From assembly GCA_045617585.1 (NCBI GenBank), contig JAZLIW010000159.1:1-27872 (forward strand): DNA of 27,872 bases. Direction: 5' to 3'. Position 1 is the stretch's first letter; each line of letters opens with the position of its first letter. This document shows, piece by piece, positions 1-6,301 of the stretch. The position numbers were made by a program, and so were the translations under genes. The notes under the pieces are model-generated. The model searched no databases. It was not told where the DNA came from and worked only from the letters and a program-made list of their open reading frames with translations. The DNA comes from CAKRZE01 sp045617585. GTDB taxonomy: Bacteria; Bacillota; Clostridia; Oscillospirales; CAG-272.

Positions 1-67
1 TTTCCCCTCTCATATACATTTTTGCTATTGCTATCTTCTCTTCTGCTTCGATTTTCCTTTTTGACAT
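1..67 (-). CDS. Transposase OrfA-like N-terminus (partial, leaves window)
   Basis: Reading leftward from an ATG at 67-65, the frame stays open to the window edge and encodes 22 residues beginning MSKRKIEAEEKIAIAK. A basic start followed by a helical E-E-K-I segment is typical of the helix-turn-helix OrfA proteins of IS3-type insertion sequences; that family resemblance is recalled, not searched. A GGGGG run lies 8 bases upstream as a possible ribosome binding site. The stretch is AT-rich, unlike the neighbouring trxB gene, and a large palindrome (71-135) sits directly upstream, as expected for the left end of a mobile element. Only the first residues are visible, so the family and integrity of the transposase cannot be judged. 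Confidence 0.55.
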   Translation of the reverse strand, partial: MSKRKIEAEEKIAIAKMYMRGE

Positions 68-70
68 AAA

Positions 71-135
71 ATAACCCCCATAGTGTAGTCTTGAAATCTT
101 TTTGTTATTTCAAGTGTCTACTCTATGGGGATTAT
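71..135. repeat. Large imperfect palindrome at IS edge / trxB 3' flank
   Basis: Arms 71-97 and 107-135 pair around a 9-base loop: ATAA with TTAT, CCCCATAG (76-83) with CTATGGGG (123-130), GTAG (85-88) with CTAC (118-121), and CTTGAAAT (90-97) with ATTTCAAG (107-114), about 24 pairs with small mismatches. It lies between the transposase start and the trxB stop. It may be the end region of the insertion sequence, or it may act as the terminator of the leftward trxB transcript, because a TTATTTTA stretch follows in that direction. The two roles are not exclusive. The switch from AT-rich to GC-rich sequence just right of it suggests the element boundary is near 135-145. Confidence 0.6.
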
Positions 136-181
136 ATCAAAACGGAGACGCGCCGGGGGTTTCGGTCGTTTGAGGGGACCG

Positions 182-1096
182 TTATTTGTTTTTGGAGTCG
201 AGATAATCGCAGGCTGCGAGGGCGGCGACGGCGCCGTCGGAGGCGGCGGTCGCGACCTGACGGATCTTCTTGGTCCGGCAGTCTCCGGCGACGAACACGC
301 CGGGCGTTCCGGTCACGCAGCTCTCGTCCGCGACCGCGTAGCCGCGCGGATCGAGCGCAATCAGGGAAGCGAACGCCTCGTTCTGGGGAACGAGACCGAT
401 CGCGATGAACAATCCGTCGAGCGGAAGCTCGGCACGGGTGCCGTCCGCCGTTTTTTCGGTCTCAACGCCGGTCAGATCGTCTTTTCCGCGGACCGCGGTG
501 ACCACGGTGCCGAGGATGACGCGGACGTTGTCTTTTGCCGCGAGCTGATCGCAGAGGGCTTTTTCTCCGGTCAGGAAGTCGAGGTTCTGGATCACGGTGA
601 CCTCCTTTGCCTGATCGGCAAGGAGAAGCGCTTCCTGCAGGGCGGAGTTGCCGCCGCCGACGACGCCGACGCGCTTGCCCTGATAGAACGCGCCGTCACA
701 GACCGCGCAGAAGGAGATGCCGCTCCCGATCAGGTGCTCTTCGTTTTCCAGCCCGATCAGGCGGTGCCGCGCGCCGGTCGCGAGGACGAGCGCACGTCCC
801 TCGAAATCGCCGCCGTCCGTGTGGACGGTCTTGATCTCTCCGTCGGTGACCGACAGGACCTCGGCGGATTCGACCTCCGCGCCCTGGGCAAGGACCTGAT
901 CGACCAGCTTTTCCGCGAACTCGTTGCCGGAGAGGGCGGTGAAGCCGGGAATGTTCTCCACCTTCGGCGAGAAGGTGATCTGCCCGCCGAAGACGGCTTT
1001 TTCAATGACGAGGACGGTTTTGTTGGCGCGTCTTGCGTAGACCGCCGCGGTGAGTCCCGCAGGACCGCCGCCGATGACAATGATATCGTAGATCAT
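182..1096 (-). CDS. trxB: Thioredoxin reductase
   Basis: The 304-residue protein is a low-molecular-weight NADPH-thioredoxin reductase, a cytoplasmic flavoprotein that passes electrons from NADPH to thioredoxin-like partners. It has the N-terminal FAD-binding GGGPAGLTAAVYARR (residues 9-23), the redox pair C130-A-V-C133 (usually CATC), the NADPH-binding GVVGGGNSA just after it, and a C-terminal FAD motif VFVAGDCR. The ATG at 1096 lies 4 bases after the nrdD stop with no strong ribosome binding site of its own, suggesting coupled translation. Its place directly behind an nrdD gene with a fused redoxin domain suggests it recharges that domain; this is an inference from context. Downstream lie 181 bases with the palindrome and the IS edge, and no classical terminator other than that palindrome. 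Confidence 0.95.
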   Translation of the reverse strand: MIYDIIVIGGGPAGLTAAVYARRANKTVLVIEKAVFGGQITFSPKVENIPGFTALSGNEFAEKLVDQVLAQGAEVESAEVLSVTDGEIKTVHTDGGDFEGRALVLATGARHRLIGLENEEHLIGSGISFCAVCDGAFYQGKRVGVVGGGNSALQEALLLADQAKEVTVIQNLDFLTGEKALCDQLAAKDNVRVILGTVVTAVRGKDDLTGVETEKTADGTRAELPLDGLFIAIGLVPQNEAFASLIALDPRGYAVADESCVTGTPGVFVAGDCRTKKIRQVATAASDGAVAALAACDYLDSKNK

Positions 1097-1100
1097 GGCA

Positions 1101-3479
1101 TTATACGTTCAGGAACTTCTTGATGTCGGAGACACCGCAGAACTTGGAGGCGCTGCCGTCCTTGACGATGACGAGCGTGGGGGCCTGCTTGACGCCGAGC
1201 TTGACAGCAAGGTCCGCGTGCTCCGCGGCGTAGAGCTTTTCGTAGGCGAAGCCCGCCTTATCGAGGATGGCACAGGCGATCTTGCAGTTCGGGCAGGTCG
1301 GGGTAGCGAAGAGATAGACGGCGTCCTTCAGCGCTTCCTCTGCCTCGGGTGCTATGCTTTCCGCTGCGGCAGTCTCATCCTCGGGCTTGTCGTGCTTCAG
1401 GTGGGATCTCGAAATATCGTACACGCGGCGATCCTTGAATTCCTGCGTCTTGCCGACGTTCCAGTTCTGGACCGGACGGTAGTAACCGGTGATACGGCTG
1501 TAAACCTCGGTCTTTTCGCCGCATTCGGGGCAGACGAAGACCTCGCCCGCGAGATAACCGTGCGTCTTGCAGATCGAGTAGGTGGGAGAGAGGGTGTAGT
1601 AGGGCAGCTTGTAGTTTTCCGCGATCTTGCGGACCAGAGCTGCCGCCGCTTTCCAGTTCGGCAGTTTTTCGCCGAGGAAGGCGTGGAAGACGGTACCGGA
1701 GGTGTACAGCGTCTGCAGCTCGTCCTGAATGTCGAGCGCGGAGAAGATGTCCTCGGTATAACCGACGGGCAGGTGAGAGCTGTTCGTGTAATAGGGGGTA
1801 TCGCCCGGCTTCTTAGCCGCGGTGACGATGTCGGGATAACGCTCGACGTCGTGCTTGGCAAGGCGGTACGCGGTGGATTCCGCGGGCGTTGCTTCAAGGT
1901 TGTACAGGTCGCCGTACTGCTCCTGATAGTCGGAGAGACGCTCACGCATGTGGTTGAGGACGTCCTTCGTGAACTGCTGCGCTTCCTCGTGCGTCAGGTC
2001 TTTTTTCAGCCACTTTGCGTTGAGGCAGGCTTCGTTCATGCCGACCAGACCGATCGTGGAGAAGTGGTTGGCGAAGGTACCGAGGTAACGCTTGGTGTAA
2101 GGATAGAGACCGTTCTCAAGGAACTTCGTGATGACCTCTCTCTTGATCTTGAGGGAACGGGCGGAGATATCCATCATCTTGTCCAGACGGGCGTAGAATT
2201 CCTTTTCGTCGGCGGACAGATATGCGATACGCGGCATATTGATGGTGACGACGCCGACGGAACCGGTGCTTTCACCGCTGCCGAAGAAACCGCCGGACTT
2301 CTTGCGCAGCTCACGCAGATCGAGGCGCAGACGGCAGCACATGGAGCGGACGTCGCTCGGCTCCATATCGGAGTTGATGTAGTTGGAGAAATAAGGCGTG
2401 CCGTACTTCGAGGTCATCTCAAAGAGGAGACGGTTGTTCTCGGTCTCGGACCAGTCGAAGTTCGCGGTGATGGAATAGGTGGGGATCGGGTACTGGAAGC
2501 CGCGGCCGTTGGCGTCGCCCTCGATCATCGTCTCGAGGAACGCCTTGTTGATCATATCCATTTCGGGCTTGCAGTCCTTGTACTTGAAGTCAAGTTCCTT
2601 GCCGCCGACGATGCAGTTCAGCTCGGCGAGGTCGTTCGGGACCGTCCAGTCGAGGGTGATGTTGGAGAACGGTGCCTGCGTGCCCCAGCGGGAGGGAGTG
2701 TTCACGCCGTAGACGAAGGACTGGATGCAGTTCTTGACCTCGTAGTAGGAGAGGTTATCGACCTTGACGAACGGGGCAAGGTAGGTATCGAAGGAGGAGA
2801 AAGCCTGTGCGCCCGCCCATTCGTTCTGCATGATGCCGAGGAAGTTGACCATCTGGTTGCAGAGGGAAACGAGGTGCTTCGCGGGTGCGGAGGTGATCTT
2901 GCCGGTCACGCCGCCGAGACCTTCCTTGATGAGCTGCTTCAGGGACCAGCCCGCGCAGTAACCGGTCAGCATGGAAAGGTCGTGGATGTGGATGTCCGCG
3001 TCGTGATGCGCCTTGCCGATCTCCTCGTCGTAGACCTCGGAGAGCCAGTAGTTCGCGGTGATGGCGCCGGAGTTGGAAAGGATCAGACCGCCGACCGAGT
3101 AGGTGACGGTGGAGTTCTCCTTGACGCGCCAGTCGTTGATCTTAAGGTAATCGTCGACCGTCTTCTTGTAGTCGATGATGGTCGTGCTGAGGTTGCGGAG
3201 CTTCTCGTGCTGCTTGCGGTAAAGGATGTACGCCTTTGCGACGTCGTCGTAGCCGGCCTTGCTCAGGACGCTCTCGACGCTGTCCTGGATCGCCTCGACC
3301 GAGATCAGCTTGTCGTTGACCTTGGGCTCAAAATCCGAGGTGACCTTCAGGACGAGAAAGTCGATCATATCGGGGTGGAAGTTCTTATTGCAGGCCTCGA
3401 ACGCCTTGATGATCGCGGCCTTGATTTTGACAAGGTCAAACTCAACAATTTTTCCGTCTCTTTTTACTACACTATACAT
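1101..3479 (-). CDS. nrdD: Anaerobic (class III) ribonucleoside-triphosphate reductase with fused C-terminal redoxin domain
   Basis: This 792-residue glycyl-radical enzyme reduces ribonucleotides to deoxyribonucleotides without oxygen. An ATP-cone allosteric domain (VVKRDGKIVEFDLVKI) opens the protein. The catalytic barrel follows, then a Cys-containing zinc region (ICKTHGYL ... CPECG), and the glycyl-radical loop RITGYYRPVQNWN with the radical glycine near residue 665. A linker rich in Glu and Ala (about 695-720) leads to an extra domain of about 70 residues with the redox motif C729-P-N-C732 and a later APT cis-proline, a glutaredoxin/thioredoxin-like fold. The start chosen is the ATG at 3479, which has AGGAG at 3487-3491 seven bases upstream; an upstream in-frame ATG at 3533 would lie at or before the promoter. 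NrdG (its activase) precedes it and TrxB follows. Class III enzymes use either formate or a redoxin as reductant; the fusion favours the redoxin route, by inference. Confidence 0.96.
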   Translation of the reverse strand: MYSVVKRDGKIVEFDLVKIKAAIIKAFEACNKNFHPDMIDFLVLKVTSDFEPKVNDKLISVEAIQDSVESVLSKAGYDDVAKAYILYRKQHEKLRNLSTTIIDYKKTVDDYLKINDWRVKENSTVTYSVGGLILSNSGAITANYWLSEVYDEEIGKAHHDADIHIHDLSMLTGYCAGWSLKQLIKEGLGGVTGKITSAPAKHLVSLCNQMVNFLGIMQNEWAGAQAFSSFDTYLAPFVKVDNLSYYEVKNCIQSFVYGVNTPSRWGTQAPFSNITLDWTVPNDLAELNCIVGGKELDFKYKDCKPEMDMINKAFLETMIEGDANGRGFQYPIPTYSITANFDWSETENNRLLFEMTSKYGTPYFSNYINSDMEPSDVRSMCCRLRLDLRELRKKSGGFFGSGESTGSVGVVTINMPRIAYLSADEKEFYARLDKMMDISARSLKIKREVITKFLENGLYPYTKRYLGTFANHFSTIGLVGMNEACLNAKWLKKDLTHEEAQQFTKDVLNHMRERLSDYQEQYGDLYNLEATPAESTAYRLAKHDVERYPDIVTAAKKPGDTPYYTNSSHLPVGYTEDIFSALDIQDELQTLYTSGTVFHAFLGEKLPNWKAAAALVRKIAENYKLPYYTLSPTYSICKTHGYLAGEVFVCPECGEKTEVYSRITGYYRPVQNWNVGKTQEFKDRRVYDISRSHLKHDKPEDETAAAESIAPEAEEALKDAVYLFATPTCPNCKIACAILDKAGFAYEKLYAAEHADLAVKLGVKQAPTLVIVKDGSASKFCGVSDIKKFLNV

Positions 3480-3523
3480 AGAACTACTCCTGTTTCTCCG
3501 TTTTACGGTTAATTTCCGGCGGT

Positions 3524-3552
3524 AGTATATCACATATTTTGTATTTTGTCAA
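3524..3552 (-). promoter_or_regulatory. Sigma-A promoter of nrdD-trxB
   Basis: On the minus strand TTGACA (3552-3547), a 17-base spacer and TATACT (3529-3524) form a near-perfect housekeeping promoter. Transcription should start near 3516, giving a leader of about 37 bases before the ATG at 3479. Both NrdR-like boxes are placed to block it. Confidence 0.85.
3529..3544 (-). promoter_or_regulatory. NrdR-box-like site 2, overlapping the nrdD promoter
   Basis: Read on the minus strand the site is ATACAAAATATGTGAT. Its first 11 bases match the NrdR consensus at 9 positions, while the second half is degenerate. Its centre lies 32 bases from that of box 1, about three helical turns, the usual spacing of paired NrdR boxes. 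It covers the spacer and the first base of the -10 hexamer. Confidence 0.5.
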
Positions 3553-3560
3553 TAAGAAAA

Positions 3561-3576
3561 CCACAATATCTTGTGG
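3561..3576 (-). promoter_or_regulatory. NrdR-box-like palindrome 1 upstream of nrdD
   Basis: Read on the minus strand the site is CCACAAGATATTGTGG, a 16-base palindrome matching the known NrdR box (ACACWATATATWGTGT) at 13 of 16 positions by eye. It lies just upstream of the -35 hexamer. The symmetry extends to 3554-3583 (13-bp perfect arms), so the same DNA could also form a hairpin terminating the nrdG transcript; the T-rich TTTTCTTATT that follows allows this. NrdR is the general repressor of nrd genes in bacteria; its gene is not in the window. Confidence 0.7.
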
Positions 3577-3626
3577 TTTTCTTTGAAAATATTAAGTTGT
3601 GCCGCATTTCCGCCCGGCTGTCTGCC

Positions 3627-4316
3627 TTACAGCCCGCGGACCTCGGCCGAGGGGATGAAAACGCGCGCCGCTTCGAGCATCCGCAGCGTTTCTTCTTTGC
3701 CGATCCCGGTCATGGCGGGGTCGATCAGCATCCCGCTGTCAACGAAATTCTGCAGGTAATAGCGCTTGGCGCCGGCGATCCATTCCGCCGCGGCGGCGAT
3801 ATCCTCGGCGGTATGGAATTTCCGCACCAGCGTCGTACGGAACTCGTAGTCGACGGGTCCGGAGAGCAGATATCCGACCGAGGTCATGATCGCCGACATA
3901 TCGAGGGAGGGCAGTCCCACGGTCGCGGCGTACTTTTCCTTCCGGTTTTTGACGTCCATGGCGACGTAATCGACGAGCCCCTCCTCAACGAGGGAACGGA
4001 GCAGTGCGGGCGCGGTGCCGTTGGTGTCGAGCTTGACCGGGTAGCCGAGCGCCTTGACCTCACGCAGGAAACCGGCAAGACCCGGGTCGAGCGTCGGCTC
4101 GCCGCCGGTGACCGCGACGCCCTCGAGCATTCCTCTGCGCTTTTTCAGATAGGAAAGGATCTCCGTGTCCGGATACCGTTCGTCTCCGCCGCCGAAGACG
4201 AGGGAGGCATTGTGGCAGAACGGGCAGCGGAAGTTGCAGCCCGCGGTGAAAAGCGTGCAGGCGACTTTGCCCGGATAGTCGAGCAGGGTCATTTTCTGAA
4301 AACCGTGAAAAATCAT
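3627..4316 (-). CDS. nrdG: Anaerobic ribonucleoside-triphosphate reductase activating protein (radical SAM)
   Basis: The 229-residue protein carries the radical SAM cluster motif C27-N-F-R-C31-P-F-C34 in the setting TAGCNFRCPFCHN, then a GGEPTLDP motif near residue 70. It belongs to the NrdG-type activases that use S-adenosylmethionine and a 4Fe-4S cluster to install the glycyl radical on NrdD. The opening MIFHGFQKMTLLDYPGK is typical of the family and supports the ATG at 4316, although the upstream GAAGAAAA is only a weak ribosome binding site. The gene starts 15 bases after the beta-helix gene ends, so it is probably read from that gene's promoter. It is separated from nrdD by 147 bases holding the NrdR-like sites and promoter, so nrdG and nrdD may be controlled separately. 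Confidence 0.9.
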   Translation of the reverse strand: MIFHGFQKMTLLDYPGKVACTLFTAGCNFRCPFCHNASLVFGGGDERYPDTEILSYLKKRRGMLEGVAVTGGEPTLDPGLAGFLREVKALGYPVKLDTNGTAPALLRSLVEEGLVDYVAMDVKNRKEKYAATVGLPSLDMSAIMTSVGYLLSGPVDYEFRTTLVRKFHTAEDIAAAAEWIAGAKRYYLQNFVDSGMLIDPAMTGIGKEETLRMLEAARVFIPSAEVRGL

Positions 4317-4331
4317 GTCTTTTTTCTTCGT

Positions 4332-5690
4332 TCAGCGTTTTGTGATGACGTTCGAGGAGCAGAGGCTGCCGATCTTTTCTTCCTCGTCGATCAGTTTTGA
4401 GAAGCCGTTCGCACGGACGTCGCTCAGGTACAGATTGTCGATCTTTCCGGTCTGGCGGAAGGCAAGCAGGTGCCCGTCGGGCGCGGTCGTTTCGTCACGG
4501 ACGACGAAGACGTCGCGCAGGACCATATTTTCCACACGGTCGTAGACCTGAATGTAATCGGCGGGCTTCGGCGCGGGGGAATCCTCGATGATCGTCAGCC
4601 CCTCGATGAAGACGTTCTGCAGCTTCGGCTGATTGTCCTCCGGGAAGCGGAACTTCATATCGTAGAAGGGAAGACCGAACTCAAAGAGCGGCCGGCTGTC
4701 GCGCGGGTTGTGATGGCGGATGTTCTTGCAGGTCAGGCTCTGGATATTGCCGCCGACCGAGAAGAGGAAGCCCTCCCGGTAGTCGTAGACCGGCGGGTCC
4801 TCGCGCAGATCGATGTTCTCGAAGAACAGATTGCGGAAGTCGCCGTAGGTCGGACCAGGGAACCAGCAGTTGATATAGAAGCCGAAGGAACGATAGGTCC
4901 CGCTGACGTTGCGGATCGTGACGCGGTCGAGGACGCCGTGCTTGTAGGAGAGGAGACGGATCGCCTGGTCCGCGTTCTCAAGGAAAACGCCGTCCACGAT
5001 GACGTCGGTGATATCGCTCTCACCGTCGTGCTCGTCCGGACCGATGTTCATGAAGTCGTCGCCGACCGTGCCGCCGACGTTTCTGACCGTCAGGAACTGA
5101 CCGGGTCCCCAGAAGTGGAAGCCGTCCTGATTCTGCGCGTACATCCGGTCGGGCAGATCGAGCCATACGTTTTCGATGAGGCAGTGCTTGAAGTTGCCGA
5201 TCGTGACCGAGAAGGTACGGAAGTTGCGGACCACGAGATCACGGATCGTCAGATATTCGACCCCGTAGAACTCCAGTCCGAAGACCCAGCGCGACTCGGC
5301 AAAATTGTCATGCTCTCTCGTCCCGGGCGTGGGAACGAAATGATGGATCTGATTCTTGCAGTCCTGATTGTAGGTCCCGCCGATCAGCGTCACGTTCTTC
5401 GTGGTGCGTTCGGAAAAACTCCACGCCTTGTTGGAAACGATCGAGCGGTTCGAGTCCGCCTTCTGGAAAAAGCCGCAGGCAAGGCTCATGCATTCGATGG
5501 TCGTGTTGGAATAGACGTCAAGACCGGAAACGAGCGCCGCACCGTCCATGATGAGACGGATGCCGGTCGTGCCGTCCTTTGCTTCGTCGAGGACTGCCTG
5601 CAGGGCAAGGGTATCGTCGGTGCCGCCGCCGCGCTCGACGTCGGAGTCCAGCACCGCAACGCTGCTCGCGTAGATCGTTTTGAATTTCAT
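4332..5690 (-). CDS. Right-handed beta-helix protein, distantly GH28 (polygalacturonase)-like
   Basis: The 452-residue protein shows the regular short beta-strand repeats of the pectin-lyase fold (for example CLIENVWL, FLTVRNVGG, VTIRNVSG, LFFENIDL). Three segments are placed like the GH28 active-site motifs: NQDGFHFWGP, TVGDDFMNIGPDEHDG and IRLLSYKHG. They are diverged, so hydrolase activity is not assured. The N-terminus MKFKTIYASSVAVLDSD has no signal peptide, which points to a cytoplasmic protein, possibly acting on imported oligosaccharides. An in-frame TGA lies just upstream of the ATG at 5690, so this is the first possible Met; its ribosome binding site is weak. It has its own promoter (5777-5805) and is followed after 15 bases by nrdG, an unexpected partner. 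Confidence 0.7.
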   Translation of the reverse strand: MKFKTIYASSVAVLDSDVERGGGTDDTLALQAVLDEAKDGTTGIRLIMDGAALVSGLDVYSNTTIECMSLACGFFQKADSNRSIVSNKAWSFSERTTKNVTLIGGTYNQDCKNQIHHFVPTPGTREHDNFAESRWVFGLEFYGVEYLTIRDLVVRNFRTFSVTIGNFKHCLIENVWLDLPDRMYAQNQDGFHFWGPGQFLTVRNVGGTVGDDFMNIGPDEHDGESDITDVIVDGVFLENADQAIRLLSYKHGVLDRVTIRNVSGTYRSFGFYINCWFPGPTYGDFRNLFFENIDLREDPPVYDYREGFLFSVGGNIQSLTCKNIRHHNPRDSRPLFEFGLPFYDMKFRFPEDNQPKLQNVFIEGLTIIEDSPAPKPADYIQVYDRVENMVLRDVFVVRDETTAPDGHLLAFRQTGKIDNLYLSDVRANGFSKLIDEEEKIGSLCSSNVITKR

Positions 5691-5776
5691 ATCCGTGTCC
5701 CGACTTCACTGAAGCGCCGCTTTCCGGAAGCCGGTCCCCCGTATGGGGAACGTCCTTTCTTTCGGTTGATGTCTCC

Positions 5777-5805
5777 ATTGTACCATGCTTTTGCATTTCT
5801 TTCAA
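5777..5805 (-). promoter_or_regulatory. Sigma-A promoter of the beta-helix/nrdG transcript
   Basis: On the minus strand TTGAAA (5805-5800), 17 bases and TACAAT (5782-5777), with TGG directly before the -10 as an extended element. The start would be near 5770, leaving a leader of about 80 bases that contains a small CCCC/GGGG hairpin. Confidence 0.65.
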
Positions 5806-5848
5806 GTCTTTTTGAAAATTCCGCGGGAAATCCCGTTCCGTTTCCGGT

Positions 5849-5877
5849 TCATAATCGGGGAACGCCGCGCATAGACT
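5849..5877 (+). promoter_or_regulatory. Candidate sigma-E (mother-cell) promoter of spoIIID
   Basis: TCATAAT (5849-5855), a 14-base spacer and CATAGACT (5870-5877) resemble the sigma-E pattern known from Bacillus and Clostridium (ATA-type -35, about 14 bases, CATACAAT-type -10). The -10 matches at 6 of 8 positions. The start would be near 5884, about 25 bases before the spoIIID ATG. spoIIID is a known sigma-E target, which supports the call. Confidence 0.55.
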
Positions 5878-5909
5878 TGGGCAAACGAAAGAACAGTGGG
5901 GGCCGAACG

Positions 5910-6206
5910 ATGAACGGGCTATATGAACAGACGGAGGAACGGTGCGTTCTCCTTGCCAGATATATGCTTGAGGAAGACTGTACCGTCCGGGTCACGGCGG
6001 CACATTTCGGCGTGAGCAAGAGCACGGTCCACAAGGACCTGACCGAAAAACTGCCGTACCGGAACCCCGCGCTCTACGCGCAGATCCGCGTTCTGCTCGG
6101 CAAAAACAAGGCGGAGCGTCATCTCCGCGGCGGGGAGGCGACGCGCGTCAAGTATCTCGCCCGCCGCCGGATGATTGTCCGCCGTCCGAAGACAGCGGAA
6201 AGGTAG
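5910..6206 (+). CDS. spoIIID: Sporulation transcriptional regulator SpoIIID
   Basis: The 98-residue DNA-binding protein matches SpoIIID, the mother-cell regulator that acts after sigma-E and before sigma-K in endospore formation. Its helix-turn-helix TVRVTAAHFGVSKSTVHKDL (about 25-44) and the signature RHLRGGEAT (70-78) are nearly identical to those remembered for the family. The ATG at 5910 gives the expected N-terminus; GTGGGGG upstream is a modest ribosome binding site. The protein is slightly longer than usual (about 80-93) because of a basic tail RRRMIVRRPKTAER, possibly extra DNA contact. It is convergent with the beta-helix lipoprotein gene and divergent from the beta-helix/nrdG operon, so it stands alone. 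Its presence implies the organism sporulates or recently did. Confidence 0.92.
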   Translation: MNGLYEQTEERCVLLARYMLEEDCTVRVTAAHFGVSKSTVHKDLTEKLPYRNPALYAQIRVLLGKNKAERHLRGGEATRVKYLARRRMIVRRPKTAER

Positions 6207-6225
6207 GCGCAGCAGCGAACGAGGA

Positions 6226-6268
6226 AAGGCACGCTCTCCCTGCCGGAAAGGCGGGGAAACCGTGCCTT
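6226..6268. terminator. Hairpin between convergent genes
   Basis: AAGGCACG (6226-6233) pairs with CGTGCCTT (6261-6268), and inside it CCCTGCC (6238-6244) pairs with GGCGGGG (6250-6256). It sits between the spoIIID stop and the stop of the convergent lipoprotein gene. No proper T-run follows on either side, so termination is only suggested by the position. Confidence 0.4.
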
Positions 6269-6301
6269 GACGCATCCGTGCCGCGGACCGTCCCGTATTC
6301 T

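Noticed and set aside
61..89. TTGACA, 17 bases, TGTAGT as an outward promoter of the IS
   Set aside because: The -10 matches at only 4 of 6 positions, lies inside the palindrome, and would read only antisense to trxB.
91..408. Short plus-strand frame starting inside the palindrome, and a longer one at 125-1123
   Set aside because: The products are Arg-rich or antisense to trxB and begin within the IS-end palindrome, with no ribosome binding site.
1095..3512. Long open frame (805 codons) on the plus strand opposite nrdD
   Set aside because: It is the antisense of a confidently identified gene. Strong third-position GC bias keeps the opposite frame open; the protein is low-complexity Val/Asp/Gly-rich and has no domain.
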